Of a stretch of DNA of 52,734 nt, positions 34,256 to 43,115 are shown piece by piece. A program made the translations under genes and the position numbers. The notes under the pieces are model-generated. The model saw only the letters and a program-made list of their open reading frames with translations, made no database searches and was not told the origin of the DNA. Within the stretch, counting starts at the first letter, position 1, and every line of letters starts with the position of its first letter. Location of the stretch: NCBI RefSeq assembly GCF_000685035.1, contig NZ_BAYB01000048.1, positions 1 to 52,734 on the forward strand. The letters run 5' to 3'. This DNA is from Paraburkholderia ferrariae NBRC 106233 (lineage in GTDB: Bacteria; Pseudomonadota; Gammaproteobacteria; Burkholderiales; Burkholderiaceae).

Positions 34256-35560
34256 TCAGGCGGTGCGCATGCGGGCCGCCACGAGGAGCGAGATCAGGCA
34301 GCCCGCCGCGAGATACCCGGCCACGAGGTGCCACGAGCCGCCCGCCACGCCCACGAGCGCAACGGCAATGAACGGCGTGAAGCCGCCGCCCACCACGCTC
34401 GCGAACTGGTAGCCCACGCCGGCGCCGCTATAGCGGTACTGGGTGCCGAAGAGTTCGGTGAAGAGCGGCTGCTGGACGCTCACGACCATATCGTGCGCGG
34501 CGTTGGCGAGCAGCACGGAGAACAGGACGATCCACGCGAGTGCGCGCGCTTCCAGCGCGATGAAGAACGGGATCGCCGAGGCGAGGCCGATCACGGCGCC
34601 GATCATGTAGATCCGGCGCAGGCCGAAGCGGTCGGCGAGCGTGGCGAAGAGCGGGATCGTGACGCAGCTGATCGCGCCGACCACGAGGCCGATGCTGAGG
34701 AACACGTCGCGCGACATGCCGAGATTCGTCGTCGAATAGCTGAGGGCGAAGGCGGTGACGATGTACATCGTGAACAGCTCGGCAAGGCGCAGCGCGACGA
34801 TCAGCACGAAGGCCTTCGGGTGGCGCGTGAGCGCCTCCAGCACGGGCATGCGCACCTTGCGGCCGGCGTGCTCGACCTTTTCCACGAACTCCTGCGACTC
34901 GTCCATGTTCTTGCGCACCCACAGGCCGATCAGCACGAGCACGATGCTGAGCACGAAGGGCACGCGCCAGGCCCAGGCCTTGAAGGCCGCTTCGCCGAAG
35001 CCGTGATTGAGCAGCGAGACAATGCCGGTGGCCAGCACGAGGCCCACCCCGTAGCCCACCTGCACGCCGCTGCTGTAGAACGCCTTGCGGTGCTTCGGCG
35101 CCGATTCGACCGCCATGAGCGCCGCGCCGCCCCATTCGCCGCCCACGGCGAAGCCCTGCAGCGCGCGCAGTGCGACGAGCAGCACGGGCGCCCACCAGCC
35201 GATCGTCGCGAAGGTGGGCAGGAAGCCGATCGCCACCGTCGAAAGCCCCATCATCATCACGGTCAGCACGAGCATGCGCTTGCGGCCGAGCCGGTCGCCA
35301 TAGTGGCCGAATACGACCCCGCCGAGCGGCCGGAACAGGAAGCCCACGCCGAAGGTGGCGAACGCGGCGAGCGTGCCCATGGTCGGGCTCACCTTGGGGA
35401 AGAATGCCGAGTTGAAGACGAGCGCCGCGACGATGCCGTACAGCAGGAAGTCGTACCAGTCCACCACGGCGCCGACGAAGCTGCCGATGGCGGCGCGCCG
35501 CGCCTGGGAGGGGGAGCGGCGCGCGGCGCTCGCGTCGAGGGTGTCGAAGGCGGGGGTCAT
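34256..35560 (-). CDS. MHS-family MFS symporter
   Basis: 434 residues from ATG 35560 (GGAGACACC upstream). It has twelve membrane helices. The N-terminus AAIGSFVGAVVDWYDFLLYG and the loop GHYGDRLGRKRMLVLT are diagnostic of the metabolite:H+ symporter family (ShiA, PcaT, KgtP-like), as is FAVGGEWGGAALMAVE. Its place beside HPPD and a PcaR-like regulator suggests an aromatic or oxo acid as substrate (inference). The promoter region is shared with the divergent aminotransferase. Confidence 0.9.
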   Translation of the reverse strand: MTPAFDTLDASAARRSPSQARRAAIGSFVGAVVDWYDFLLYGIVAALVFNSAFFPKVSPTMGTLAAFATFGVGFLFRPLGGVVFGHYGDRLGRKRMLVLTVMMMGLSTVAIGFLPTFATIGWWAPVLLVALRALQGFAVGGEWGGAALMAVESAPKHRKAFYSSGVQVGYGVGLVLATGIVSLLNHGFGEAAFKAWAWRVPFVLSIVLVLIGLWVRKNMDESQEFVEKVEHAGRKVRMPVLEALTRHPKAFVLIVALRLAELFTMYIVTAFALSYSTTNLGMSRDVFLSIGLVVGAISCVTIPLFATLADRFGLRRIYMIGAVIGLASAIPFFIALEARALAWIVLFSVLLANAAHDMVVSVQQPLFTELFGTQYRYSGAGVGYQFASVVGGGFTPFIAVALVGVAGGSWHLVAGYLAAGCLISLLVAARMRTA

Positions 35561-35720
35561 GGTGTCTCCTGATGCCTGGATGCCAGCGCGGCGGCCCCGC
35601 ATCGCTCATTGCGGATGGGTGGCGGCGCTTCGTGCGCGTGGCCGGCTGGGTTGGGTACTGGGTGAACGGAGCATAGGCCGCACGCCGCGCCGCGGCAATC
35701 GTTGTGCGCACAGAGACGAA

Positions 35721-35753
35721 CGATAATCGATCATGGATGTGCGATTATCGAAC
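35721..35753. promoter_or_regulatory. IclR/PcaR-type operator pair
   Basis: CGATAATCG (35721-35729) and CGATTATCG (35742-35750) are inverted, with centres 21 bp apart. The second site extends to GTGCGATTATCGAAC (35739-35753), the exact reverse complement of GTTCGATAATCGCAC, which I recall as the Pseudomonas putida PcaR box. It lies between the divergent MHS symporter and aminotransferase genes. Confidence 0.65.
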
Positions 35754-35918
35754 GATTTGCGGGTTAGCACTAATGCCGCGAGCCTGACGGCGGCGCTCCC
35801 CCGTGTCCCGTTCTTTGCGGCCCCGGGGGCGCCCGGGGCACAATGCCTGACCGGACAAAGATCTGAACAAGACGGCGCGGCGGCCCGGGTCCGCGGCGCG
35901 AACAAGGAGTCGTGGGCG

Positions 35919-37094
35919 ATGAAGTATTCGAATCTGGTCGAGCGTCTGCAGGGCAGGCGCACGACGGCATGGGAGATCCATCATGCCGCCCAGCAGGCGG
36001 CGGCGCGCGGCGAAGACGTGATCGTGCTGAGCGTGGGCGACCCCGACTTCGGCACGCCGGAGGTGATCGTGGAGCGCGCGGTGGCGGCGCTGCGCGCAGG
36101 CGACACCCACTACACGACGATCATGGGCCGCGAGCCGCTGCGCGAGGCGATTGCGCGCGAGCACGCGAAGCGCAGCGGGCGCGCGGTGGGCAAGGAAAAC
36201 GTGATGCTGTGCGCGGGCGCGCAGAACGGCGTGTTCGTGTCGTCGCTCTGCCTGTGCGAGGCGGGCGACGAGGTGCTCGTGCCCGAACCGATGTACCTCA
36301 CCTACGAGGCCGCGATCCGCGCTTCGGGCGCGACGCTCGTGCCGGTGCCGGTCGATCCCTCGCGCGGCTTCCATCTCGACTGCGATGCGCTGGCCGCCGC
36401 GCTCACGCCGCGCACGCGTGCGATCTTCTTCGCCACGCCCTGCAATCCGACCGGCGCCGTGATGCCGCGCGAACACCTGGAGCGTATTGCCGAAATCGCC
36501 AAAGCGCACGATCTCTGGGTCGTTTCCGACGAGGTCTATGCCGACCTCACGTTCGAGCGCGAGCACGTGAGCATCGGCGCGCTCGACGGCATGGCGGAGC
36601 GCACGGTCACGCTGGGCAGCCTTTCGAAGTCGCACGCGATGGCGGGCTGGCGGCTCGGCTGGGCGATTGCGCCGCAAACGCTGGTCGGCCATTTCGGGCG
36701 GCTTGCGCTGTGCATGCTTTACGGACTGCCAGGTTTTATCCAGCAGGCCGCGCTTACGGCGCTCGAGAACCGCGAGCAGATTGCCGCCGACATGCGCGAA
36801 CTCTACCGGCGCCGGCGCGATATCGTGTACGAGCGGCTAAACGGCGTGCCGGGTCTGCGCTGCCTGTTGCCCGAGGCGGGCATGTTCATGATGATCGACG
36901 TGCGCGGCACGGGGCTCGACACGCACGAGTTCACCTGGCAACTGTTCAAGGCGCAGAAGGTTTCGGTGCTCGATGCGAGCGCGTTCGGTGAAACGGCCAG
37001 CGGCTACGTGCGGCTAGGCTTCGTGGTGGACGAACCGCGTCTTGTCGAGGCGTGCGAGCGGATCGCCGCCTTCGCGCGGCAGCGCGCCGGTTGA
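35919..37094 (+). CDS. class I aminotransferase, AruH-like
   Basis: 391 residues from ATG 35919, with AAGGAG ten bases upstream. It is a fold-type I PLP enzyme. Motifs are SVGDPDFGTPEVI (substrate entry), CAGAQNGVF, ATPCNPTGAVMP (Asn), SDEVYADLTF (Asp and Tyr) and the PLP lysine in SLSKSHAMAGWRLGW. By remembered sequence it is close to arginine:pyruvate transaminase AruH of Pseudomonas (LALCMLYGLPGFIQ, GMFMMIDVR). The neighbouring HPPD makes an aromatic aminotransferase (tyrosine to 4-hydroxyphenylpyruvate) a serious alternative. Confidence 0.85.
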   Translation: MKYSNLVERLQGRRTTAWEIHHAAQQAAARGEDVIVLSVGDPDFGTPEVIVERAVAALRAGDTHYTTIMGREPLREAIAREHAKRSGRAVGKENVMLCAGAQNGVFVSSLCLCEAGDEVLVPEPMYLTYEAAIRASGATLVPVPVDPSRGFHLDCDALAAALTPRTRAIFFATPCNPTGAVMPREHLERIAEIAKAHDLWVVSDEVYADLTFEREHVSIGALDGMAERTVTLGSLSKSHAMAGWRLGWAIAPQTLVGHFGRLALCMLYGLPGFIQQAALTALENREQIAADMRELYRRRRDIVYERLNGVPGLRCLLPEAGMFMMIDVRGTGLDTHEFTWQLFKAQKVSVLDASAFGETASGYVRLGFVVDEPRLVEACERIAAFARQRAG

Positions 37095-37137
37095 GGGCCA
37101 GGGCACTGGCGGGGGCGCCCGGCGCGCGCCGTATGGA

Positions 37138-37371
37138 TCAGCGATCGCCGTCCAGCAGGTCGTTGAGCATTTCGTCGAAGGCGCCCTGGGCGTCCTCCAG
37201 TTCCTGCAACGCCGCGTCGAACGTAGTCAGCGCGAACTGGGAGGGATGGCCGTCGCCTGCCGGCGGGAATTGCGACTGCAACGCGGCGAATGCCGTCTTG
37301 ACGCGCTGGGTGGCGCTCAGGACGCGCTCCATGGCCTGGGTTTCTTCGGCTCGCGCCTGTTCTGGGGTCAT
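37138..37371 (-). CDS. hypothetical protein
   Basis: 77 residues from ATG 37371 (GGAGC upstream; the longer reading to 37437 has no site). An all-helical acidic protein: MTPEQARAEETQAMERVLSA, ending FDEMLNDLLDGDR. It has no membrane segment and no known domain. It is 62 bp downstream of the Lrp gene on the same strand, possibly in one transcript, and converges with the aminotransferase. Confidence 0.55.
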   Translation of the reverse strand: MTPEQARAEETQAMERVLSATQRVKTAFAALQSQFPPAGDGHPSQFALTTFDAALQELEDAQGAFDEMLNDLLDGDR

Positions 37372-37433
37372 CGAAAGCTCCGGTGAAAAATGGGCAAAAA
37401 ACAAGCAGTGCGAGGCAGGGGCGCCCGGCGCGC

Positions 37434-37898
37434 TCACGGCACGGGCAGGCCGCTCTCGGCCTTCACCTCGCGCAGCGACATGGCCGATTCCACGGCGGTC
37501 ACACCCGGCAGGCCGCGCAACTGGTCGCGCATGAACGTGCCGTAGTCGTCCAGGTCGCGTGCGACGACCTGGAGGATGTAGTCCGCCGTTCCGGACACGT
37601 TATGGCACGAAAGGATACGCTCGATCGCGCCGATTTCGCGCTCGAAACGGTCCGCGAGCGCGCGTTCGTGCACGGCAAAACGTACATAGACATAGGCCAC
37701 CACGCCATAGCCGAGCGCGCGGCGCGAGAGCACGGCCCGGTAGCGCTCGATATAGCCCTCCTGCTCCAGCCGTTTGAGGCGGCGCGCGCACGGCGTTTCG
37801 CTCAGGCCGACCTTTTCGGCGAGCCGCGCGTTCGAAATGCGAGCGTCCGTTTGCAGGGCGGCAAGGATCGCCCGGTCCAGTTTGTCGAGGTCGTTCAT
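37434..37898 (-). CDS. Lrp/AsnC family regulator
   Basis: 154 residues from ATG 37898. The HTH is at about 1-60 (LDKLDRAILAALQTDARISNARLAEKVGLSET) and the RAM ligand-binding domain at about 65-150 (YVYVRFAVHERALADRF, SGTADYILQVVARDL). It senses an amino acid. It is divergent from the LysE-type exporter at 38036, with operator-like palindromes between. The classic inference is that it activates export when its amino acid accumulates. Confidence 0.9.
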   Translation of the reverse strand: MNDLDKLDRAILAALQTDARISNARLAEKVGLSETPCARRLKRLEQEGYIERYRAVLSRRALGYGVVAYVYVRFAVHERALADRFEREIGAIERILSCHNVSGTADYILQVVARDLDDYGTFMRDQLRGLPGVTAVESAMSLREVKAESGLPVP

Positions 37899-37911
37899 GC
37901 GACGTGAGGGG

Positions 37912-37953
37912 ATTTCCTTTGTCGGAAATAGAATTTTAGGGCATTGCGCTAAA
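37912..37953. promoter_or_regulatory. Lrp-type operator region
   Basis: ATTTCC-N6-GGAAAT (37912-37929) and TTTAGGGC-ATT-GCGCTAAA (37935-37953, one mismatch) are two adjacent palindromes. Both lie between the divergent lrp-like and lysE-like starts, centred about 23 bp apart, consistent with Lrp dimers binding in phase. Confidence 0.5.
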
Positions 37954-38035
37954 GATAGGCGGTTTACAGACGAAAATCGACAGAAATCGCTCCGCGGTTG
38001 ACGGCAACATAGAGCCTCTTTCACACGAGGTCATC

Positions 38036-38662
38036 ATGATTTCCGCCCACCTGCTGCTCATGTTCATCGTCGCCCTGATTATCGTCAGCGCCTTGCCCGG
38101 CGCGGACATGGCGCTCGTGATGCAGACCAGCATGAGCCGCGGGCCGCGAAGCGGTTTCGCGGCGGCAGCAGGGCTCGGCATCGCGCGGGCGACGCACGTC
38201 ACGCTTTCGGCCTGCGGTCTCGCGGCGCTGCTGCGCAATGCGCCGTGGCTCTACGAGGCGGTGCGCTACGTGGGCGCGCTCTATCTCACCTGGATCGCCG
38301 TGCAGATTTTCCGTGCGCCGGCCTTCGTGCTGCCCGAGGAAGGAAACACTGCCGTTGCGCCCTCGCGCCGCGCGGACTTCGCCAAGGGCCTCCTCACGAA
38401 CCTGCTCAACCCCAAGGCGCTGCTGTTCTGCTCCGTGCTGCTGCCGCAGTTCATCCAGCCGCAGGCGGGTTCGGTGTGGCTGCAGGTGCTGCAACTGGGC
38501 GTGCTGCTCGTGATCGTGTGCGGGCTCTTCGATACGCTCTATGTGCTGGGCGCGGCGCGCATTGCCGTATGGTTGCGCAAGCACCCGCTTGCGCAGACGT
38601 TGCAGAAGTGGGCGTTCTCTTCGGTGCTGGTGGCGTTCGCCGTGCGCTTGTCGCTGGATTAG
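38036..38662 (+). CDS. LysE/RhtB family amino-acid exporter
   Basis: 208 residues; ATG 38036 lies 11 bases downstream of CACGAGG. It has six membrane helices. The N-terminal motif LIIVSALPGADMALVMQTSMSRGPRSGF and later LLTNLLNPKALLFCSVLLPQF are diagnostic of the LysE/RhtB superfamily. Exports an amino acid; the specificity cannot be read. Controlled in all likelihood by the divergent Lrp-type regulator. Confidence 0.9.
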   Translation: MISAHLLLMFIVALIIVSALPGADMALVMQTSMSRGPRSGFAAAAGLGIARATHVTLSACGLAALLRNAPWLYEAVRYVGALYLTWIAVQIFRAPAFVLPEEGNTAVAPSRRADFAKGLLTNLLNPKALLFCSVLLPQFIQPQAGSVWLQVLQLGVLLVIVCGLFDTLYVLGAARIAVWLRKHPLAQTLQKWAFSSVLVAFAVRLSLD

Positions 38663-38686
38663 TCGCTGGACTAACGCTCACGCGCA

Positions 38687-38707
38687 GCGGCGGCACCGTG
38701 CCGCCGC
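38687..38707. terminator. hairpin between convergent genes
   Basis: GCGGCGGCAC and GTGCCGCCGC form a perfect inverted repeat around one base (a folded stem of 8 bp with a 5-nt loop). It lies between the ends of the LysE-type and DUF1993 genes and could terminate both. Confidence 0.5.
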
Positions 38708-38735
38708 CGCCGTGCGGGTGCGATGCCGCAGGCGC

Positions 38736-39251
38736 TTAACCGTTCGACGGGCGGCCGAGGTAGTCGAGCTTGCCGAGCTCGACGCCGTTGTGGCGCAGGA
38801 TGTCGTAGGCCGTGGTGACGTGGAAGTAGAAGTTCGGCAGCACGAACGCCAGCAGATAGTTCACGCCGGTGAACTCGATCGGGCCGGTGCGCATCTTGAG
38901 CGTGATGCTGCGCTCTTCCGAGCCGTCGATCTGCTCGGGCTTGAAGGTCTTCAGGTAGTCGATGGTTTTCTGCACGCGCTCATGCAGTTCGTCGAACGTC
39001 ACCTCGACGTCGTCGAACTTCGGCGCTTCCACGGCCGCGAGACGCGCGGCGCATCCCTTGGCGGTATCCGTGGCGATATGGATCTGGCGCGTGAGCGGCA
39101 GCATGTCGGGGAAGAGCCGTGCGCCGGTGAACACGGACGGGTCGATCTGTTTTTCGGCGGCGTGCGCCTGGGCCTTGCCGATGATGGTCTGCAGATTGGC
39201 GAGGCCGCGGATCAGAACGGGCACCGAGGCTTGATACATGGTGATGGACAT
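38736..39251 (-). CDS. DUF1993 family protein
   Basis: 171 residues; ATG 39251 follows GAGGAATT. The N-terminus MSITMYQASVPVLIRGLANL and the late block NYLLAFVLPNFYFHVTTAYDILRHNGV are diagnostic of DUF1993, a four-helix DinB-like fold. The His in FYFHVTTAYDILRHNG may be part of a metal site. Function unknown; soluble, cytoplasmic, monocistronic. Confidence 0.9.
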   Translation of the reverse strand: MSITMYQASVPVLIRGLANLQTIIGKAQAHAAEKQIDPSVFTGARLFPDMLPLTRQIHIATDTAKGCAARLAAVEAPKFDDVEVTFDELHERVQKTIDYLKTFKPEQIDGSEERSITLKMRTGPIEFTGVNYLLAFVLPNFYFHVTTAYDILRHNGVELGKLDYLGRPSNG

Positions 39252-39633
39252 GGGAATTCCTCATTTCTTCGAATGGGCGAGCCGCGCCCCGGACGGGCGC
39301 TGACTGGCGGCTCATTATGCGCTATCGGTCGGGCCGCCGCCATTGGCCGGATGGCCGATGCGGCGAGACACTTCCTCGCTGGCCCTGTCGGGTTTCCCTG
39401 AAATTTCCTGGCATTCCGAATCAAAAATTCCGTATGTACAGACGCAAACTTGCGAAATATGTCGCAAGCGTGACAGGGTCGGGCGCCGCGCGGTCAACGT
39501 GAGACGGAGCGCGCCGAACGGATGGCCGGAATCGATTAAATGGCGCGCCAAACGCCACGACGAATTTCGGATGTGTTTTAATAATCCGGCGTTGACCATC
39601 CATTTCGCATCGCTTCCCGTGGTGCGCCTATCC

Positions 39634-40209
39634 ATGAACGCAGAAAAGGCAGAAAGACGCCGCATCGCGCGTCGCATGGCAGCGGTTCTGGCTCGTCCCG
39701 CGCGGCGCGTCGCCCCGCTCGTGCTCGCCGCGGCCGGCGGCCTGTATCACGCTACCGCCGCCGCGCAGGATCCGCAGTTGCTCGATTCGCGCGTGACCCA
39801 GCAGTCGGTGAGCGAAACGATTTGCCGCCCGGGCTATGCCGACACCGTCGCGCCGCCGTTCGACCAGGCCATGGCACTGAAGGACCGGCTGCTCGCGCAG
39901 CGCGGCATCGACGCCGACGACGGCGTGGAGTATGCGCTCGACCGCCGCGTGCCCATCGTGCTCGGCGGCTCGCCAGATGCGACCGCCAACTACGACCTGC
40001 TTCCTTGGGGCGGCCACGATGGCGAGCGTCGCAAGGCGCTCCTCACCGTGCGGCTCAAGCGTTGCGTCTGCGCGGGCCAGATGACGCTGGCCGAGGCCCG
40101 GGCCGCGATTGCCGGCGACTGGGTGCGCGAGTACGGCCGGCTGACCCGCATGGCCTGCGGCGCCAGCGCCGCGGCCGACCTCACGGCGGCGAGCGATGAC
40201 GGTTCCTGA
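39634..40209 (+). CDS. exported protein of unknown function with HNH-like tail
   Basis: 191 residues from ATG 39634. A long basic N-terminus is followed by a hydrophobic segment (VAPLVLAAAGGLYHATAAAQ), a likely signal peptide. The mature part has paired cysteines (ETICRPGYADTV and RCVCAGQM) and the block EYALDRRVPIVLGGSPDAT then NYDLLPWGG. The same arrangement (DH-x-IP-x-LGG...N-x-x-P-W) occurs in a family of secreted HNH-nuclease-like proteins, but the key histidine is Arg-Arg here. Activity is therefore doubtful. Confidence 0.55.
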   Translation: MNAEKAERRRIARRMAAVLARPARRVAPLVLAAAGGLYHATAAAQDPQLLDSRVTQQSVSETICRPGYADTVAPPFDQAMALKDRLLAQRGIDADDGVEYALDRRVPIVLGGSPDATANYDLLPWGGHDGERRKALLTVRLKRCVCAGQMTLAEARAAIAGDWVREYGRLTRMACGASAAADLTAASDDGS

Positions 40210-40327
40210 GCGGCCGACTGCGCGCGGGCACGTCGATTGCATGCGGCGTTCCGAAGGCAATATGTCGCAGCGCAACAGTCACGAATTAAGACTATCCTGA
40301 CATCAGTCAAAGAGAAGGAGAGGTGAA

Positions 40328-40459
40328 ATGATCGCGTCCACCGTTTTGCTGCTCGTTGCCGCAGCGTTGCTCGGTCAGGTGGCGTGGACTCGCGCACGCT
40401 CGCGTGCCAGCCTGCAACCCGTTCGCGTGCGCACGAACCGCACGCGTTATCCGCGGTAA
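40328..40459 (+). CDS. 43-residue single-pass membrane protein
   Basis: A very strong GAAGGAGAGG site precedes ATG 40328. The protein MIASTVLLLVAAALLGQVAW forms one N-terminal membrane helix. A basic tail follows (TRARSRASLQPVRVRTNRT) ending YPR. High G/C third positions support translation. Function unknown. The 39-kb region's spacing (118 bp after the secreted gene, 72 bp before the RRM-like gene) leaves it as a short independent gene. Confidence 0.5.
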   Translation: MIASTVLLLVAAALLGQVAWTRARSRASLQPVRVRTNRTRYPR

Positions 40460-40531
40460 TCGTTCTTTGCACTTGTTCCTGGCATTTATTCGCGCTCGTT
40501 GCCCTCGGTCGTGATCTCCCGGTAGCCCGCC

Positions 40532-40795
40532 ATGCACATCACCGTCTGGAATGTCCCCGAGACCTGCAGCGAGCAGGAAGTCCGCGACTTCTTCACGCAC
40601 GAACTGGGACACTACGCGAAAGACGTGACCGTCTACGACGTCGGCACGCCCAACGCGCATGCCGATATCGAACTGCACGCCGACGTGCCCTATGTTGCCG
40701 AGGCCGTCGCGCGCGAGCTGCAAGGCCGGCACCTGGCCGGCGTGCCGCTCCAGGTCAGCGCCATGCCGTTCGACGGCGAAGCGCCCCAGCCGTAA
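40532..40795 (+). CDS. RRM-like small RNA-binding protein
   Basis: 87 residues. The start MHITVWNVPETCSEQEVRDFF fits RNP2 and helix 1 of an RNA-recognition motif. DVGTPNAHADIELHADVPYVAEAVARELQGRHLAGVPLQV fits strand 3 (RNP1 position), helix 2 and strand 4. The aromatic residues usual in RNP1 are missing (AHADIEL), so RNA binding may be weak or altered. Single domain, no partner nearby. Confidence 0.65.
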   Translation: MHITVWNVPETCSEQEVRDFFTHELGHYAKDVTVYDVGTPNAHADIELHADVPYVAEAVARELQGRHLAGVPLQVSAMPFDGEAPQP

Positions 40796-40840
40796 CTTCC
40801 CATCGTTTCTTGTTTGCGTCGTTCGCGTCGTCGTGCTGCT

Positions 40841-41677
40841 TCAGGGCGCCGGCACGTAGGGCAGCGCGCGCTTGTGATGCGTCGCTTCGTAAAAGCGCAT
40901 GATCGTGGCGCGCGCCGCCGCGCTCACAGGCTTGCCCTCCAGAAAGTCGTCGATTTCCTCGTAGGTCACGCCGTACGCGGCCTCGTCCGGGTGCTGCGGG
41001 CGCAGTGTCTCCAGATCGGCGGTCGGTGTCTTGCTGGCGAGCCGCACGGGCGCGCCTAACGCGAGCGCTAGTGCGCGCACCCGGCGCTTGGTCAGGCCCG
41101 CGAGCGGGAGCAGGTCCGCGCCGCCGTCGCCGAATTTCGTGAAGAACCCCATCAGCGACTCCGCCGCGTGATCCGTGCCGATCACGAGGCCCGCGCGCGC
41201 GCCGGCCGCCGCGTACTGCGCAATCATGCGCTGCCGCGCTTTCACGTTGCCGAGCACGAAGTCCTGGTGCGCCGCGTGATCGAACGCCAGGCCGCCGGCG
41301 TGCAGCGCGGCGAGCATCGCGTCGGCGGCAGGGCGGATATCGACGGTGAGCGTTTCGTCCGGGCGCACGAAGGCGAGCGCCGCCTGGGCGTCGGCTTCGT
41401 CGTGCTGCACGCCGTAGGGCAGGCGCATCGCGACGAAGCGCGCCGCGTGGCCCGCGTTGCGCGATCGCTCAACGGCCAGTTGAGCCAGCCGGCCCGCCAC
41501 CGAGGAATCGACGCCGCCGCTGATGCCGAGCACGAACGCGCGCAATCCGCTCGTGCGCAGGTGCGTGCACAGGAAATCGATGCGGCGCGCGATTTCGGTG
41601 TCGATGTCGAAGTGGGACGTCACGCCCAGTTCTGCGGCAATGGCGGGCTGGCGGGGGGCGAGGCGGGGCGTTTCCAT
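40841..41677 (-). CDS. nadE: NH3-dependent NAD+ synthetase
   Basis: 278 residues, as in the short ammonia-dependent form with no glutaminase domain. It amidates nicotinic acid adenine dinucleotide to NAD+ using ATP. The PP-loop is visible as VLGISGGVDSS (about 48-58). Further motifs are GNVKARQRMIAQYAAA, GTDHAAESLMGFFTKFGDGGADLLPL and the C-terminal HKRALPYVP. ATG 41677 fits the family length. It is divergent from the L,D-transpeptidase gene. Confidence 0.93.
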   Translation of the reverse strand: METPRLAPRQPAIAAELGVTSHFDIDTEIARRIDFLCTHLRTSGLRAFVLGISGGVDSSVAGRLAQLAVERSRNAGHAARFVAMRLPYGVQHDEADAQAALAFVRPDETLTVDIRPAADAMLAALHAGGLAFDHAAHQDFVLGNVKARQRMIAQYAAAGARAGLVIGTDHAAESLMGFFTKFGDGGADLLPLAGLTKRRVRALALALGAPVRLASKTPTADLETLRPQHPDEAAYGVTYEEIDDFLEGKPVSAAARATIMRFYEATHHKRALPYVPAP

Positions 41678-41855
41678 CGGTTCTCCGTGGCGCGGGTTGC
41701 ACGGCGCAGGCGGGTGCGCCGCGCATTGTCTGGTTTAATGGCGGGGGAATCGCGTGTCGGGGCACCGTCCGGCGGGACAGGACGATCGCTTGCGCGGCCC
41801 GCGGTTGTCTCGACCCTTCCAGACCAACAATGCACATCATCAGGTCGGACTTACG

Positions 41856-43115
41856 ATGAACAACACGAATTCGCGTCGCTTTTCGCATCGATCGGGCGCA
41901 GGCGCGCAGACGGCCGCACGGGGCGGCACCTTGCATGGCTTCCATCATGGCACGGCGCGCTGGCCCTTGCTGCGCACCGGCCGCGCGCTCGGCCTCGCAC
42001 TGTGTGCCGTGGCTGCCGCGTGTGCCGGATGGGCGGCGAACCCCGCATGGGCTGCCGATGCTGTGCCGGCTTCGGCTTCGGCTTCGGCTTCGGCGGCGCA
42101 CGTGGCGTCCGGGGCCGTGCATGCGGCGGCGGCTTCGGTGCCTTCGGCGGCTTCGGTCACGCATGCGTCAGCGGCTTCGGCCGTCTCCGGCGGCACGGCA
42201 TCGGCTGCCGCTTCGACGTCAATACCATCGGCAGCTCCAGCGGCCTCCGCCTCGTCGGCCGCCTCCGCCGCCACCGGCGCATCGGAGCCCAAGGTGCTCG
42301 CGTTGCCTGAGCACCCAAGCCTCACCCCCGAGCAGGCCGCCGAGGAAACGCGCGACGCCCTCGAAATGCGCACCGTCTTCGCGCGCGAGGTCACGCGCCG
42401 CCTGCACGTGCCGCCCGCGGATCAGCGTGCCTATGGCGAGCGCCTCCAGACCGCGCTCGAAGCGGAAAACCTGGGCGAGCTGGCGGGCGAATACGTGATC
42501 CTCGTGGACCGCGCCGCGAACGTCCAGGCGCTCTTCCTCTACTTCCGCGCCCAGGCCGGGCAGCCGTGGCAGATGATCGGCGCGTCGCCGGTTGCCACCG
42601 GGCGGCCCGGCGAATTCGATCACTTCCTCACGCCGCTCGGCGTTTTCGAGCACACGCCCGACAACATGGACTTCCGCGCGGAAGGCACGATGAACGAGAA
42701 CGGCATACGCGGCTACGGCAAGCGCGACATGCGCATCTACGATCTGGGCTGGGTGAACGGCGAGCGGGGCTGGGGCAAGGGCGGCTATTCGCAGATGCGC
42801 TTCCAGATGCACGCGACCGACCCCGACCGGCTCGAGCCGCTCCTCGGCATCCGCCATTCGAAGGGCTGCGTGCGGATTCCGGCCTCGCTGAATGCGTTCA
42901 TCGATCACAACGGCATCATCGACGCCGAATACGAAGCGCTCGTCGCGTCCGGCAAGTCGCTGTGGGTGCTGAAGTCGGACCGGAAGGCCACGCCCTGGGC
43001 GGGACGCTTTATCGTGGTGATCGATTCGGAGCGCAAGACGCGCCCCGCGTGGTCGCCCGCGCCCGGCAGCAAGGCGCACGCGAAGGTGCCGGCCGGCGGC
43101 GATCAGGCCGACTGA
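41856..43115 (+). CDS. L,D-transpeptidase (YkuD) with Ala/Ser-rich linker
   Basis: 419 residues from ATG 41856 (AGGTCGG upstream). The signal peptide or anchor (about 40-68, ALGLALCAVAAACAGWAANPAWA-AD) is followed by a low-complexity Ala/Ser linker (about 70-150) coded partly by four GGCTTC repeats at 42068-42091. The catalytic domain (about 205-390) contains the nucleophile motif RHSKGCVRIP with the active cysteine. It cross-links or anchors at peptidoglycan in the periplasm. The linker probably spans the wall. The end overlaps the convergent EamA gene by 13 bp. Confidence 0.85.
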   Translation: MNNTNSRRFSHRSGAGAQTAARGGTLHGFHHGTARWPLLRTGRALGLALCAVAAACAGWAANPAWAADAVPASASASASAAHVASGAVHAAAASVPSAASVTHASAASAVSGGTASAAASTSIPSAAPAASASSAASAATGASEPKVLALPEHPSLTPEQAAEETRDALEMRTVFAREVTRRLHVPPADQRAYGERLQTALEAENLGELAGEYVILVDRAANVQALFLYFRAQAGQPWQMIGASPVATGRPGEFDHFLTPLGVFEHTPDNMDFRAEGTMNENGIRGYGKRDMRIYDLGWVNGERGWGKGGYSQMRFQMHATDPDRLEPLLGIRHSKGCVRIPASLNAFIDHNGIIDAEYEALVASGKSLWVLKSDRKATPWAGRFIVVIDSERKTRPAWSPAPGSKAHAKVPAGGDQAD

